The notes: a model not told the origin generated them from the letters alone. A stretch of 64,000 nucleotides of DNA from Rhizobiales bacterium TNE-4 (GCA_019083985.1 JAHRCV010000001.1:1116001-1180000); one strand, 5' to 3'; shown: positions 29,232-39,673, counted from the first letter of the stretch. Program-made: numbers and translations.

Positions 29232-30617
29232 TTACTCGGCAGCGTCAGGCACGCTGCGGCCGCGCGCAAGCTTTTCCTTCTTGAGAAGTTCGGCAACGAG
29301 GAACGCCGCTTCAAGAGCCTGCTCGGCATTGAGGCGCGGATCGCAATGGGTATGGTAACGATCCTGCAATTCCGCATCCGAAATGGCGCGCGCACCGCCC
29401 GTGCATTCCGTCACATTTTTGCCGGTCATTTCGAGATGAATGCCACCGGCATGCGTACCTTCAGCCCGATGCACATCAAAGAACGTGCCGATTTCCGATA
29501 AGATCAGATCGAACGGGCGCGTCTTATAGCCAGAGCCTGCTTTCACTGTGTTGCCATGCATCGGATCGCACGACCACACGACATGGCGGCCTTCACGCTT
29601 TACTGCACGGACAAGACCCGGCAGATGCTCGCCCGCCTTGTCGGCGCCGAAGCGCGCGATGAGTGTGAGACGGCCCGCTTCATTATCCGGATTGAGAAGA
29701 TCAATCAGCTTGATCAGTTCATCGGGCTTCAGCGATGGGCCGCACTTCAGACCGATCGGGTTCTTAATGCCACGGCAATATTCAATATGGGCGTGATCGG
29801 GCTGGCGCGTGCGATCACCAATCCAGATCATGTGGCCCGATGTAGCATACCAATCACCGGACGTTGAATCGACGCGCGTGAGCGCCTGCTCGTAACCCAG
29901 CAGCAATGCTTCGTGCGAGGTGTAGAAATCCGTCGAGCGCATCTCGGGATGCGCTTCCGGATCAAGCCCGATGGCGCGCATGAAATCGAGTGTCTCGGTG
30001 ATGCGCGAAGCAAGCTCATCATAACGGCCCGATTGCGGGCTATCTTTGACGAAGCCAAGCATCCAGCGATGCGCGTTTTCGAGATTGGCGTAACCGCCGG
30101 TCGCAAACGCGCGGAGCAAATTCAGCGTGGCCGCTGATTGGCGATAGGCCATCAATTGGCGGCGCGGATCGGGAATGCGGGCATCGGGCGTGAACTCGAT
30201 CCCGTTGATGATATCGCCACGATAGGACGGCAATTCCTCATCGCCGATCTTTTCCGTCGGCGCAGAGCGAGGCTTGGCGAACTGGCCAGCGACGCGGCCA
30301 ACCTTCACCACCGGCGACGCGCCTGCGAATGTCAGGACGACGGCCATCTGGAGGAACAGGCGGAAGAAATCGCGAATATTGTCGGCCGAATGCTCAGCAA
30401 AGCTCTCGGCGCAGTCGCCCCCTTGCAGCAAGAAGGACTCGCCTTGGGCCACCTTGCCAAGCGCGCGCTTCAACTTGCGTGCTTCACCTGCAAAAACGAG
30501 CGGCGGAAAGCCTGCGAGCTGGGCCTCAACCGCTTCGAGTTCGCCCTGGTCCGGATAGGCAGGGACCTGCTGGATCGGCTTCGTGCGCCAGCTCGAAGGA
30601 TTCCAACGGTCAGTCAT
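29232..30617 (-). CDS. 3-deoxy-7-phosphoheptulonate synthase, class II
   Basis: First enzyme of the shikimate pathway, joining erythrose 4-phosphate and phosphoenolpyruvate. This is the class II (plant-type) form: [60 protein letters not shown] and [15 protein letters not shown]. The 461-residue length is right. The ATG at 30617 has GGAG six bases upstream. The stop is just before the hairpin at 29178-29206. Confidence 0.95.
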   Translation of the reverse strand: MTDRWNPSSWRTKPIQQVPAYPDQGELEAVEAQLAGFPPLVFAGEARKLKRALGKVAQGESFLLQGGDCAESFAEHSADNIRDFFRLFLQMAVVLTFAGASPVVKVGRVAGQFAKPRSAPTEKIGDEELPSYRGDIINGIEFTPDARIPDPRRQLMAYRQSAATLNLLRAFATGGYANLENAHRWMLGFVKDSPQSGRYDELASRITETLDFMRAIGLDPEAHPEMRSTDFYTSHEALLLGYEQALTRVDSTSGDWYATSGHMIWIGDRTRQPDHAHIEYCRGIKNPIGLKCGPSLKPDELIKLIDLLNPDNEAGRLTLIARFGADKAGEHLPGLVRAVKREGRHVVWSCDPMHGNTVKAGSGYKTRPFDLILSEIGTFFDVHRAEGTHAGGIHLEMTGKNVTECTGGARAISDAELQDRYHTHCDPRLNAEQALEAAFLVAELLKKEKLARGRSVPDAAE

Positions 30618-30779
30618 GGCAGTCTCCAAAGGCTTTGCGCCGGGCCGAAGGGCCCGGGTCAGGGCGCTTCTATACCGGAGGCGTGGGGATCATTCCAGCA
30701 CTGCACGCAAGGGCATGGCGGAATGGCACCGAATCCCCGAAGGTAAGGTTTCCGGCCCCCTCTCCCCGGATGGATATCT

Positions 30780-31967
30780 TTGCCCGCGGTTCTGCTCACT
30801 CTCGCGCCCGTCTTAGTGGCCGTATTCCTGATGATCTCAGGCAACGGGCTTCTGAATACGCTCGTCCCGCTGAAGGCGGCTATGATCGGGTTCAGCCAGC
30901 AAGACATCGGCTTTGTCGGCTCGGCCTATTTCCTTGGCATGTTCGCAGGCACATGGATGACGCCCGCCATCGTGCGGCGCGCCGGCCATACGCGGGCCTT
31001 TGCTGCCTATGCGGCCATTGTCGCCGTCGCCACGCTTGGTTTTCCCGTTGCCAGCCACCTGATCGCTTGGTGCCTTTTGCGCGCCGCCATCGGGTTTTGC
31101 TTTGCCGGGCTCTACACCATTGTCGAGAGTTGGATTTCATCGAAAGCCGATAGCGGCAATCGCGGACGGCTTTTGGCATTCTACAATGTCGTGAACTTCA
31201 TGGGCTCGGCCTTTGGGCAGCAATGGCTGCGCATCGCGGATCCAAAATCGTTCCAATTGTTTTCGGCAACGGCGGCATTCGTGATGCTGTCGCTTTTGCC
31301 GATGGCGATGACACGCGCCGAGCCACCACCTTTGCCGCCAAAGGGACGCTTGGTGCTGGGCGCAATGCTGCGGGCTGCACCCATCGGCATTGTCGGCATT
31401 ACGCTCGTCGGTCTTGCGAATGGCACGTTCTGGTCGCTTGCGCCCGCTTACATCGAGAAGATGGGTCTTGGCCCCACGACCGTCGCGAGCTTCATGACGG
31501 CCGTGATCGTTGCCTCTGCTCTCTCGCCCTATCCGATTGGCAAGCTGTCGGATCGGATCGATCGCCGCTATGTGATCGCAGCGGCGAGCGCTTTGGCGAT
31601 GATCGCCGAAATTCTGCTCGCCGTGATGGGACAGGCAACGCCCATCGCGCTTTATGTCGCCGGTTTCTTTCTCGGTACAATGCAGCCCGTGATCTATCCG
31701 CTCATCACAGCGCATGTGTTCGATCGCATGGGCACCGAAAAGGGCGTCGCGATCTCGTCGACCTTGCTATTCCTCTATTGCGCGGGCGCAGTTGTCGGCC
31801 CGCTTCTCGCGTCTTCGCTGATGGAGCATTTCGGCCAAGCAATGCTGTTCGTCCACAATGCGGGCGCGCATCTCTTGATATTGGCCTTTGTTGTGTGGCG
31901 CATCATCGTGCGCCCTGCCCCACAGCGCGTTGAACCGGCACCGACCAATCCGCCACCAACCGCATGA
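30780..31967 (+). CDS. MFS transporter (YcaD-like)
   Basis: A 395-residue twelve-helix permease. The N-terminal half has NTLVPLKAAMIGFSQQDIG, AGTWMTPAIVRRAGHTRAF and IGFCFAGLYTIVESWI, typical of alphaproteobacterial YcaD-type MFS members; the second half has the conserved IGKLSDRIDRRYV loop. Substrate unknown. The start is a TTG at 30780 preceded by GGATGG; no in-frame ATG lies early enough, so the true start could be slightly upstream. Confidence 0.85.
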   Translation: MPAVLLTLAPVLVAVFLMISGNGLLNTLVPLKAAMIGFSQQDIGFVGSAYFLGMFAGTWMTPAIVRRAGHTRAFAAYAAIVAVATLGFPVASHLIAWCLLRAAIGFCFAGLYTIVESWISSKADSGNRGRLLAFYNVVNFMGSAFGQQWLRIADPKSFQLFSATAAFVMLSLLPMAMTRAEPPPLPPKGRLVLGAMLRAAPIGIVGITLVGLANGTFWSLAPAYIEKMGLGPTTVASFMTAVIVASALSPYPIGKLSDRIDRRYVIAAASALAMIAEILLAVMGQATPIALYVAGFFLGTMQPVIYPLITAHVFDRMGTEKGVAISSTLLFLYCAGAVVGPLLASSLMEHFGQAMLFVHNAGAHLLILAFVVWRIIVRPAPQRVEPAPTNPPPTA

Positions 31968-31985
31968 CGCGGTGAGCCGATCCGA

Positions 31986-33350
31986 TCAGTCGACCGAAAA
32001 CGGCGTCCGCATCGTGACGAGCTCTTCTGCCGCTGTCGGGTGAACGGCCATCGTCGCGTCGAAATCGGTCTTGGTCGCCCCCATATAAAGCGCAATGCCC
32101 GCAAGCTGGATCATCTCGCCCGCTGCCTCGCCCAGAATATGAACCCCGAGCACGCGATCCGTCTCACCATCGACGATGATCTTCATGAAGGTGCGCTCGC
32201 TGCTGCCTGAGAGCGTTGCACGCATCGGACGGAAATCGGTCTTGAAGATCGTGATCTTTTTGTACGCGGCGCGGGCCTGCGCCTCGGTGAGACCGGCCGT
32301 ACCAATCTCTGGCGTCGTGAACACGGCCGTCGGGACAGCGCCATGCGCCACAGCAATACGCTTGCCGCCAAACACCGTATCAGCAAAGGCATGCCCTTCG
32401 CGAATGGCGACTGGCGTCAATGCGATCCGATCAGTCACATCACCAACCGCATAGATCGAAGGCACGCTTGTCTGCGATAATTCATCAACGGGAATTTCGC
32501 CACGCTGTCCCGTGACAATACCGACGCTTTCAAGACCGAGGCCGTGGGTATTGGGAACGCGGCCCGACGCGTAGATGATCCGCTCGGCCGCAAGTGCACG
32601 GCCATCCTTGAGGCTTGCGGCAAGCGCGCCACGATGACCATCGATACGTGCGATTTCGTTGTTCGCTTCGACCGTGATGCCCTGTGCTTCCAACGCCTTC
32701 AACAAATGATCGCGCAGATCTTCATCAAAGTGAGGCAGCGGCTTAGCGCTCCGATAAATCAATGTCGTCTTGACGCCCAGCCCGTTCAGCAAACAGGCGA
32801 ATTCAACACCGATATAACCCGATCCGACAACGATGACCGACGATGGGAGCTTATCCCATTCAAAGAAATCGTCGGAGTTATCGACGAGATGAATGCCGGG
32901 CGTAGCATCTGGCACGTATGGCCGGCCACCCGTCGCCACAAGGATAAACTTTGCGGTGACAACTGAACCATCGGCCAAGCGCACGCTATGCGGGCCGGTG
33001 ATCGTCGCGCGGCTATCGCGCGTCTCCACGCCCGCGCGTTGCAACGTGCCGCGATAGGCATTTTCAAGCCGCGCGATTTCCTTGTCCTTCGCCGCCTTCA
33101 GCGACGGGAAATCGAAGCGGATGTTTTCTGCGCTCCAACCAAAACCGCGCGCATCCTCAAAATCCTGACCAAAGCGGCTTGCATAGACATAGAGCTTTTT
33201 CGGCACACAGCCGCGGATGACACAGGTGCCACCCATCCGGCTTTCTTCGGCAAGAATAACTTTCGCGCCATAACCGGCCGCGATACGGGCGGCGCGCACG
33301 CCGCCTGAACCGCCGCCGATGACAAAAAGATCGCAATCAAAGGCGGTCAT
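31986..33350 (-). CDS. gor: Glutathione-disulfide reductase
   Basis: FAD enzyme reducing GSSG with NADPH. The redox-active pair is in GGTCVIRGCVPKK; the FAD site is IGGGSGGVRAARIAA; the NADPH site is VGSGYIGVEFA; the C-terminal catalytic His-Glu pair is in AVHPTAAEE. Its 454 residues fit. The segment VIRGC, where dihydrolipoamide dehydrogenase has NxGC, favours glutathione reductase. Downstream of DUF2059 and rpiA on the same strand, an order seen in Hyphomicrobiales. Confidence 0.94.
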   Translation of the reverse strand: MTAFDCDLFVIGGGSGGVRAARIAAGYGAKVILAEESRMGGTCVIRGCVPKKLYVYASRFGQDFEDARGFGWSAENIRFDFPSLKAAKDKEIARLENAYRGTLQRAGVETRDSRATITGPHSVRLADGSVVTAKFILVATGGRPYVPDATPGIHLVDNSDDFFEWDKLPSSVIVVGSGYIGVEFACLLNGLGVKTTLIYRSAKPLPHFDEDLRDHLLKALEAQGITVEANNEIARIDGHRGALAASLKDGRALAAERIIYASGRVPNTHGLGLESVGIVTGQRGEIPVDELSQTSVPSIYAVGDVTDRIALTPVAIREGHAFADTVFGGKRIAVAHGAVPTAVFTTPEIGTAGLTEAQARAAYKKITIFKTDFRPMRATLSGSSERTFMKIIVDGETDRVLGVHILGEAAGEMIQLAGIALYMGATKTDFDATMAVHPTAAEELVTMRTPFSVD

Positions 33351-33366
33351 GGCGCGCCTGCCCCGC

Positions 33367-33903
33367 TCAAATATCGATCTTGCGCTTCTTCAATTCTTCG
33401 CGCACGCGCTTCATCAGCTCTTCGCTGATCTTCTGCGACGCTGTCTGCATCTCATTGAAGAGCTGATCAAGCATCACCGGCTGGGCTGCAACGTAACGCT
33501 GTCCGGCCGCCGATTTAAAATAAGCGAGCGCATCTTTCATGTCCGCTTCGCTTAATGCGCGGGCATAAATTTTTGCGGCTGTCGTGATCATCTCAGCGCG
33601 CTGGCCATCGAATTCCGGCTTAAGCTGCACGAGCACATCGTCGAGCTCTTTCACGATCTGCGGGCGCACCTGCAGGATGCTCTGCTGCATTTCGATCATC
33701 AGCTGCGGCACCAAGCCGTCGAATGTACGGCTGACACCGGCCGCCACGATGAGTTCGCGCGCCAAAGCCGTCGCCTGAGCGCTTGGCTCGGGCAGTTTCG
33801 GCTGTGCGGCCTGCGACGGGTTTTGCGCAGGTACCGTCTGGGCGATGGCTGTCGTGGACAGGAGAGCGGCGCTGAGGCCTGCGAAAAGGATTTTACGGAT
33901 CAT
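33367..33903 (-). CDS. DUF2059 domain-containing secreted protein
   Basis: A 178-residue protein with a signal peptide (KILFAGLSAALLSTTAIA) followed by helices with AKIYARALSEADMKDALAYF and SAAGQRYVAAQPVMLDQL, the DUF2059 core. Likely periplasmic; function unknown. The ATG at 33903 was taken; a GTG at 33906 is equally placed relative to a GGAG. It lies 16 bp upstream of gor and downstream of rpiA. Confidence 0.87.
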   Translation of the reverse strand: MIRKILFAGLSAALLSTTAIAQTVPAQNPSQAAQPKLPEPSAQATALARELIVAAGVSRTFDGLVPQLMIEMQQSILQVRPQIVKELDDVLVQLKPEFDGQRAEMITTAAKIYARALSEADMKDALAYFKSAAGQRYVAAQPVMLDQLFNEMQTASQKISEELMKRVREELKKRKIDI

Positions 33904-33938
33904 CACGAGTTCAACTCCATTGCGATGAGCAAGCAGCC

Positions 33939-34640
33939 TTAAGCCACATTGCCAAGGGTCTTGATACCAGTTGCTGTTGCGAGAAATGCACCGGACGCGA
34001 TGCCAATAAACAAGCCATGTTCGACCAAACCGGTCACACTGTCGAGCCGTGCGGCCAGACGTTCCGGATCGGGGATCGTCCCCAGATGCGCATCAAAAAT
34101 GAGATTTCCGCTATCGGTACGGAACGGAGCGCCATCTTTCATGCGCAGCGTCATCTCACCCTTCACGCCCACGTCTTTGAAAGCGTCTTCAATCGACCGG
34201 CGGGTCGCATCGAGGCCAAACGGAATAACCTCGAGCGGCAAGGGGAAACGACCAAGGATTGTCACCTCTTTCGTCTCGTCAGCGATCACCACCATGCGCT
34301 TTGAGGCCAAAGCAACGATCTTTTCGCGCAGATGTGCACCGCCGCCGCCTTTAATCAACCTCAGCGCCGCGTCGATTTCATCGGCACCATCGACCGTCAG
34401 ATCAAGTTCTGGCGTCTCATCCAATGTCGAGAGCGGAATGCCAAGCGACGCGGCTTGCACGCGCGTCGCTTCGGACGTCGGGACGCCGACAATCTTCAAC
34501 TTATCGGCCTTCATGCGTTCGGCCAACAAGTCGACGAAATGCTTCGCGGTCGATCCGGTACCGAGGCCAAGTTTCATCCCATCGCGAACAAGGGCGACAG
34601 CACGCGCGGCGGCTTCACGCTTGAGGGCATCCAAGCTCAT
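33939..34640 (-). CDS. rpiA: Ribose-5-phosphate isomerase A
   Basis: Interconverts ribose 5-phosphate and ribulose 5-phosphate in the pentose phosphate pathway. Motifs [58 protein letters not shown] and FIADETK-like [11 protein letters not shown] are all present. The 233 residues match. Its ATG overlaps the gabD stop by four bases. Confidence 0.95.
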   Translation of the reverse strand: MSLDALKREAAARAVALVRDGMKLGLGTGSTAKHFVDLLAERMKADKLKIVGVPTSEATRVQAASLGIPLSTLDETPELDLTVDGADEIDAALRLIKGGGGAHLREKIVALASKRMVVIADETKEVTILGRFPLPLEVIPFGLDATRRSIEDAFKDVGVKGEMTLRMKDGAPFRTDSGNLIFDAHLGTIPDPERLAARLDSVTGLVEHGLFIGIASGAFLATATGIKTLGNVA

Positions 34641-36085
34641 TGGTCGAGCCCTGCCAGCATCAGATACTTAATCTCGACGAACTCCTCGACGCCATGGTGC
34701 GACCCTTCGCGGCCGAGGCCAGATTCTTTGACGCCCCCAAAGGGCGCCAATTCCGTTGAAATCGCACCCGTGTTGATGCCGACCATGCCATATTCGAGCG
34801 CTTCGGCGACGCGGAAGACGCGGCCCAAATCACGCGCGTAAAAATAGGCGGCAAGGCCATATTGCGTGTCATTGGCTTGTTGGATGACGTCGGCTTCATC
34901 CTTGAAGCGGAACACCGGCGCGACGGGGCCGAACGTTTCGTCTTTCGCCACCAGCATGTCGCGTGTGATGTTTGCCATCACGGTAGGTTCGAAAAAGGTC
35001 CGGCCCAGCGCGTGCCGCTTGCCGCCGACTACAACCTTGCCGCCCTTCGACACGGCGTCAGCGATATGGCTTTCGACCTTCTCGACCGCTTCCATCGTGA
35101 TCAGCGGGCCTTGCTGCACGCCGTCTTCCAAACCATTGCCGACCTTCATGGCGGCAACGCGTTTTGCGAGCTTCTCGACAAACTGATCGTAGATCTTCTT
35201 TTGCGCATAGATGCGGTTCGCACACACGCAGGTCTGACCCATGTTGCGATATTTCGAAAGCATCGCACCTTCGACAGCGGCGTCGACATCGGCATCGTCA
35301 AAAACGAGGAAGGGCGCGTTACCGCCGAGTTCAAGACCGACCTTCTTCACCGTGGATGCGGCTTGGCGCATCAAGATCTTGCCGACCTCTGTGGACCCGG
35401 TGAAGCCGACAAAACGCACGCGCGGATCAGATGTCCAGACATTGCCGATGGCAGGCGCATCACCTGTGATGATGTTGATGACACCGGCCGGAATGCCGGC
35501 ACGTTCGGCCAGCACGCCGAGCGCCAAGGCCGTCAGCGGCGTCTCAGGCGCAGGCTTGATGACAACGGTGCAGCCGACCGCAATGGCTGGCGCGCATTTG
35601 CGCGTAATCATCGCGGCCGGGAAATTCCAAGGCGTGATCGCAGCGCACACACCGATCGGCTGTTTCAAAACGATGATGCGCGCATCGGCACGGGGAGACG
35701 GAAGCGTCTCGCCATAGATGCGCTTGGCTTCTTCGGCATAGAATTCGATGAAGCCCGCGGCATATTCCACTTCGCCCTTTGCCTCGGCGAGCGGTTTGCC
35801 CTGCTCGCTCGTCATGATGAGGCCAAGATCATCCTTGTTGGCGATGATCAGTTCGAACCATTTGCGCAACAGCGCGGCGCGTTCCTTCGCCGTCTTCTTT
35901 GACCAAGGGCCAAAGGCGGCATGCGCAGCGGCAACCGCTTTCTCAGCCTCCACGGCACCGAAACGTGGAACCGAAGCGATTACCTCGCCCGTGGCGGGAT
36001 TGTCGACCGGATCGACCGGCGCACCCAACCATTCCCCGCCAATCAAGCATTGCGGGCGCAACAGGGTCGGATCGTTCAGCTTCAT
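34637..36085 (-). CDS. gabD: Succinate-semialdehyde dehydrogenase (NAD(P)+)
   Basis: Aldehyde dehydrogenase oxidising succinate semialdehyde to succinate, usually for GABA breakdown. The 482-residue protein begins [11 protein letters not shown], has NAD-site [14 protein letters not shown] and [11 protein letters not shown], the general-base glutamate in [13 protein letters not shown], and the catalytic cysteine in [11 protein letters not shown]. The C-terminal [30 protein letters not shown] (read as adjoining parts) is typical of GabD. AGGAG seven bases upstream. No gabT or gabP nearby, so the substrate rests on similarity. Coupled to rpiA by ATGA. Confidence 0.9.
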   Translation of the reverse strand: MKLNDPTLLRPQCLIGGEWLGAPVDPVDNPATGEVIASVPRFGAVEAEKAVAAAHAAFGPWSKKTAKERAALLRKWFELIIANKDDLGLIMTSEQGKPLAEAKGEVEYAAGFIEFYAEEAKRIYGETLPSPRADARIIVLKQPIGVCAAITPWNFPAAMITRKCAPAIAVGCTVVIKPAPETPLTALALGVLAERAGIPAGVINIITGDAPAIGNVWTSDPRVRFVGFTGSTEVGKILMRQAASTVKKVGLELGGNAPFLVFDDADVDAAVEGAMLSKYRNMGQTCVCANRIYAQKKIYDQFVEKLAKRVAAMKVGNGLEDGVQQGPLITMEAVEKVESHIADAVSKGGKVVVGGKRHALGRTFFEPTVMANITRDMLVAKDETFGPVAPVFRFKDEADVIQQANDTQYGLAAYFYARDLGRVFRVAEALEYGMVGINTGAISTELAPFGGVKESGLGREGSHHGVEEFVEIKYLMLAGLDQ

Positions 36086-36185
36086 GGGACAACTCCTGCC
36101 TCGGGTCGGGCCGCGCGCTGTCTAGCACGGCTCAAAGGGCGGCCAAAGGCCCGATATGCCGGGACGCCGCTTTGGCCGGGGACAG

Positions 36186-36572
36186 CTATTTCGGCCGGTC
36201 TGCCGGGGTGCAGACAACCTTTTCCTGATAGACGAAACAGATGCTCACAGCCCCCGTCCGGGTCTCGACCCGGTAGATGCCGCCCTCGCGCTCATGCCGG
36301 GAGGCGGCCAAGGCATAATCGCCGGGATCCTGCTTGCCTGCGCCCTCACCAGCGGGAAAACAGGCGGTGATGCCGAGCGTGCCCTCTTTCTGGAGATATT
36401 GGCAGGCGGTGACTTCACCCGTCGCCTTATCGAGCCGGTAGAGGCGATTGAGGTCGACCTGTGGCGGCGCCATGAATTCAAACGGTGCCGCAAGGGCCGG
36501 AGCCGACCACAGGCCCAACGCCGCCATAAACCCCACGGCATTCAGAGCGAGACGCGGTTCGCAGCGGCTCAT
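36186..36572 (-). CDS. Hypothetical secreted protein
   Basis: A 128-residue protein with a Sec signal peptide (LNAVGFMAALGLWSAPALA) and a small domain with RLYRLDKATGEVTACQY and GIYRVETRTGAVSICFVY, two repeats of a 'YR-D--TG-V--C' pattern about 65 residues apart that may form a short beta-propeller-like or paired sheet. The ATG at 36572 has GGAG eight bases upstream. Family not recognised. Confidence 0.7.
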   Translation of the reverse strand: MSRCEPRLALNAVGFMAALGLWSAPALAAPFEFMAPPQVDLNRLYRLDKATGEVTACQYLQKEGTLGITACFPAGEGAGKQDPGDYALAASRHEREGGIYRVETRTGAVSICFVYQEKVVCTPADRPK

Positions 36573-36705
36573 GGTGTTATCTCCGGCGGCAAAGGAACGC
36601 CCTGTCTTCGCCGATTCTCCACGCCCACGCCATGGCACAGGCGGCAAGGCTGCCCCGAACACGCGCAACTTGACGGGCCGGACGATCCGCGCGACCCCTT
36701 GTGCC

Positions 36706-37395
36706 ATGGCTCAGTTCACTTCCCCCGGCGCGCCGATCGTTGTGTTCGATCTTGATGGCACGCTCGCCGACACGGCATCCGACCTTATCGCAACCCTCAA
36801 CGCCATTCTGCAGGCCGAAGGGCTGGATCCTTTACCGCTCGCTCAAGCGCGTGACTTGATTGGCGCGGGTGCCCGCGCCTTGATCGCACGCGGTTTTCAG
36901 GTGCGGCAAAAGCCTTTGACGCCGGAGCATCTGGAAAAGCTTTTCCTGGCTTTTCTGGATCATTATGGCCGCCACCTCGTCGTTCACACGCAGCTTTACC
37001 CTGGTGTTACGGAAGCGCTCGACACGCTGACGGCGGAAGGTTTCACCCTCGCCGTCTGCACGAACAAGATGCAGGACCATTCACGCCAACTCCTCGATGC
37101 GCTCGGTATTCTTGATCGCTTCGCGGCGCTCGCGGGTCGTGACACTTATCCCGTCTGCAAGCCCGATCCCCGCCATCTGACGCTGACAATCGCCGATGCA
37201 AAAGGCGATCCCAATCGCGCGGTCTTGATTGGTGATTCAAAAACGGATGTCGACACAGCGCGCGCGGCTGACATCCCCGTCATCGGGGTTGATTTCGGTT
37301 ACACCGAAACGCCGATGAACCTTTTGATGCCGGACCTGCTCATCAGCCATTTCGATGCGTTGGTGCCCGCGGTGAAGGCCGTCATCCGTCCATGA
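36706..37395 (+). CDS. gph: Phosphoglycolate phosphatase, HAD superfamily
   Basis: Dephosphorylates 2-phosphoglycolate formed during DNA repair or oxygenase activity. HAD motif I is VVFDLDGTLADT, motif II AVCTNK, motif III lysine in CKPDP, motif IV LIGDSKTDVDTARAA. The cap domain spans about 25-95. The ATG at 36706 gives 229 residues; a longer frame has no HAD features. Its stop overlaps the next MFS gene by four bases. Confidence 0.9.
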   Translation: MAQFTSPGAPIVVFDLDGTLADTASDLIATLNAILQAEGLDPLPLAQARDLIGAGARALIARGFQVRQKPLTPEHLEKLFLAFLDHYGRHLVVHTQLYPGVTEALDTLTAEGFTLAVCTNKMQDHSRQLLDALGILDRFAALAGRDTYPVCKPDPRHLTLTIADAKGDPNRAVLIGDSKTDVDTARAADIPVIGVDFGYTETPMNLLMPDLLISHFDALVPAVKAVIRP

Positions 37396-38603
37396 CACAA
37401 CCCGCCGGCGCTCAAGCAGATTGGTTGCGGCCGCTTGCCGCCATGCTGCTTGTGCAGGTGACGAGCGCTTTTCTGTCTCGGCTCGTGCCGACGATTGCGC
37501 CTGTCCTGCAAGGTGAACGCGGCATCAGTGAAAGCCTGATCGGCTATCTCGCCGGCTTTGCCACGGTCGGTTCGATCCTTTTTCTTTTGGCAGGCGGGCC
37601 CATGATGCGGCGGCTTGGCCCGGTGCGCTCATTGCAATGGGGACTGATTGCCAGCGGCCTCGGCATCGCGCTGATCGCAGCGCCACAAACGGCCGCTTTA
37701 TTCGCAGGTATGGTGTTGGTGGGGCTGGGTTACGGACCCTCCGCACCCGCCGGCACCGATGTGTTGCAACGCTATGCCCCGGCGCAGCATCGCAGCCTGA
37801 TCTTCTCGATCAAACAGGCTGGTGTGCCGCTCGGTGGCGTGATTGCCGGTCTCGCTTTGCCCGCGATCGTCGCCGTGTTCGATTGGCGGTATTGCCTCGT
37901 CTTCGCGGCGCTGGTGGTCGCCGCCTCCGTCTTGGCCGTTCAACCGATGCGAGCCGCTATCGATGCCGGGCGCGACACGAGCCAAACGGTCGCGCTGTCT
38001 GCGTTTCTGAGTTGGTCCAACATCATGGCACCGCTCCGGACTGTCTTCGCTTCCCCGGCAGTCGCGCGGATCGGGATGACCGGCTCAACGCTCGCAATCA
38101 CCCAAGGCGCGTGGTTTGCCTTCCTCGTCACGTTCCTTGTGTCCGAGGCGGGTCTGAGCCTGACACAAGCGGGCTTTTTGTTTGCCGTGATGCAGGCGAC
38201 CGGCATACCCGGCCGCATCCTGTTGGGCTACATCGCCGACCGGGCGAAATCCGGCCGCGTCACCCTGATGCTTGTCGGTATTGTCTCGGCCCTCACCTCG
38301 CTCGCTTTGGCCTTGATCAAGCCCGGTCTCCCAATGCCCTTGCTGATCGCCTTTTTTGCCGTGGCGGGTGTGACGGTCTCGAGCTGGAACGGCGTGCAAC
38401 TCGCGGAAGTAGCGCGGCTCTCACCGCGCGCTGCACTTCAAGACACATCCTCCGGCGCAACGGTTTTGATCTTCTTGGGCTATGTCGTGGGGCCAGCCGG
38501 GTTCGCCTTTTTGCAGCAGGTCAGCGGCTCGTTCACGCCCGGTCTTGTGGCGATTGCCGTCCTGGCGCTCTTCGGCAGCGCCGTTCTGGCGCGGACCCGC
38601 TGA
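37392..38603 (+). CDS. MFS transporter
   Basis: A 403-residue permease of about twelve helices, with GGPMMRRLGPVRSLQWG in the loop 2-3 position and the conserved LLGYIADRAKSGRV loop between helices 8 and 9. QRYAPAQHRSLIFSIKQAGVPLGG is typical of CynX/NreB-like MFS members. Substrate unknown. Starts by ATGA overlap with gph, so probably cotranscribed. It ends 75 bp before tRNA-Val. Confidence 0.85.
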   Translation: MTQPAGAQADWLRPLAAMLLVQVTSAFLSRLVPTIAPVLQGERGISESLIGYLAGFATVGSILFLLAGGPMMRRLGPVRSLQWGLIASGLGIALIAAPQTAALFAGMVLVGLGYGPSAPAGTDVLQRYAPAQHRSLIFSIKQAGVPLGGVIAGLALPAIVAVFDWRYCLVFAALVVAASVLAVQPMRAAIDAGRDTSQTVALSAFLSWSNIMAPLRTVFASPAVARIGMTGSTLAITQGAWFAFLVTFLVSEAGLSLTQAGFLFAVMQATGIPGRILLGYIADRAKSGRVTLMLVGIVSALTSLALALIKPGLPMPLLIAFFAVAGVTVSSWNGVQLAEVARLSPRAALQDTSSGATVLIFLGYVVGPAGFAFLQQVSGSFTPGLVAIAVLALFGSAVLARTR

Positions 38604-38678
38604 CGCGCTGAAAAGCGCGACCCCAACCCGCTCTTGCCTTGACTTGAAAGAGGCCGCCTTCTATCACGCCCTCACGAT

Positions 38679-38753
38679 GGGCGCGTAGCTCAGCGGGAGA
38701 GCACTCCCTTCACACGGGAGGGGTCACAGGTTCAATCCCTGTCGCGCCCACCA
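38679..38753 (+). tRNA. tRNA-Val (CAC anticodon), integration target
   Basis: A 75-base cloverleaf with encoded CCA: acceptor GGGCGCG/CGCGCCC, D arm GCTC/GAGC, anticodon stem CTCCC/GGGAG with loop TTCACAC (anticodon CAC), T arm ACAGG/CCTGT with TTCAATC. Bases 38708 onward, from the last base of the 5' anticodon stem to 6 bp past CCA, are repeated exactly at 57598-57649, so a mobile element has inserted in the 3' half and regenerated an intact gene on the left. Confidence 0.97.
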
Positions 38754-38759
38754 TCGTTT
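38708..38759 (+). repeat. Left attachment repeat (attL), 52 bp
   Basis: Identical to 57598-57649. It includes the anticodon loop, T arm, acceptor 3' strand and CCA of tRNA-Val plus ATCGTT and following T. Flanking bases differ on both sides (38707 C versus 57597 T; 38760 C versus 57650 G), so the repeat ends are sharp. Confidence 0.95.
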
Positions 38760-38820
38760 CATTGAAATATCAGATACTTAGACCCATATTGCGGTGGAAC
38801 AATCTGCTTCGCGGATGTCT

Positions 38821-38841
38821 TGGGCTACACCTGGGCTACAC
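38821..38841 (+). other. Paired TGGGCTACAC motifs, candidate integrase arm sites (left)
   Basis: TGGGCTACAC occurs at 38821-38830 and again at 38832-38841, an 11-bp period, about 61 bp inside the left repeat. The same pair with the same 11-bp period and orientation occurs at 57459-57479 near the right end. Short direct repeats flanking the core are the expected binding sites of the N-terminal arm domain of tyrosine integrases. Confidence 0.6.
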
Positions 38842-38943
38842 CGAGCCACATTTATGCTCCTGCTGCTCGGCCAGCTCGCGCCGGTGGTAACAGTCCCCAT
38901 CCAGCGATCACCTTCAAATGTTTTTCTCGAAGACACTAAAATT

Positions 38944-39180
38944 TCAGCAGGACCCACCCGCCTGCCCAAACAGAAGCATCCGCCCGTGGATGACGCCGTT
39001 CAGCGCCTCATCACCGATCTGTTTGTCCCCTACGCCGTTGATCGCCGCGAGGCTGGCGGGCATACCTACAATAGAAAGTAAGACACCCAGAAGTTCAGCG
39101 CCCTCAATGGCTTGGTCCTGCAACTCATCCAGCAGCGCGTTCATGGTAGCCCGCGCCAAAGCATCGCCCTCGGTCATCAT
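38944..39180 (-). CDS. Small hypothetical protein at the left end of the element
   Basis: A 78-residue acidic-to-neutral helical protein (ATMNALLDELQDQAIEGAELLG, then LAAINGVGDKQIGDEALNGVI). It is supported by a good ribosome site, GGGAGAG ending five bases before the double ATG, and by protein-like composition, in contrast to overlapping frames on the other strand. No family recognised. It reads toward the left attachment site. Confidence 0.5.
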   Translation of the reverse strand: MMTEGDALARATMNALLDELQDQAIEGAELLGVLLSIVGMPASLAAINGVGDKQIGDEALNGVIHGRMLLFGQAGGSC

Positions 39181-39673
39181 GCCGCTCTCCCGGTTAGTCC
39201 AGCAATGCGAGCATCGGCCTGGAAGTTCCGCAAGGAGACAGTTGTCAGGAGTTGTTGGCTGACAGCTGTCGCAGCGAGCTCCGGCAGTTGGCTACTTTGC
39301 TCGGCCAGCGGTTTGACAGGCCGAGCGATCCAACGGCCTTGGCGGCGAAAGCAGACCGCCGCGGCCTCCTCAGCAAAGCCGCCCCCTACCCCCGGGTCGA
39401 CCGACTACCCCAGAACATTGTCAGGTCGCGCGATAAAATTTGGCGAATTTAAAGTTTGGATCCCAACAGCCCAAAGCTGGCTCCCGCAAACAAATCCCAA
39501 AAACTACCCAGAATTGAGCCGCACCCGCCCCAATGCCGCTACGAGCCAACGGCCCCTTCTCCCAACAAATGTCATCTCAACCGCTTGCGGCGATGGTTTC
39601 GCAACGTAAAACTCCGCAAAGCTGCTTCGGTCACGCCGCGGCTCCGCATTCTTAAACGATAAGAGACGTCACC
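39181..39673. other. Non-coding stretch upstream of hsdM
   Basis: 493 bp with no credible gene; the open frames here are Ser/Arg/Pro-rich and lack ribosome sites. It should contain the promoter of the R-M operon and of the divergent 78-residue gene. Around 39419-39480 the sequence becomes AT-richer. I saw no clear controller-protein (C-box) palindrome. Confidence 0.4.

Noticed and set aside
39112-39609. A 165-codon plus-strand frame upstream of hsdM
   Set aside because: Ser/Arg/Pro-rich, no ribosome site, and it overlaps the better-supported small minus-strand gene at 38944-39180.
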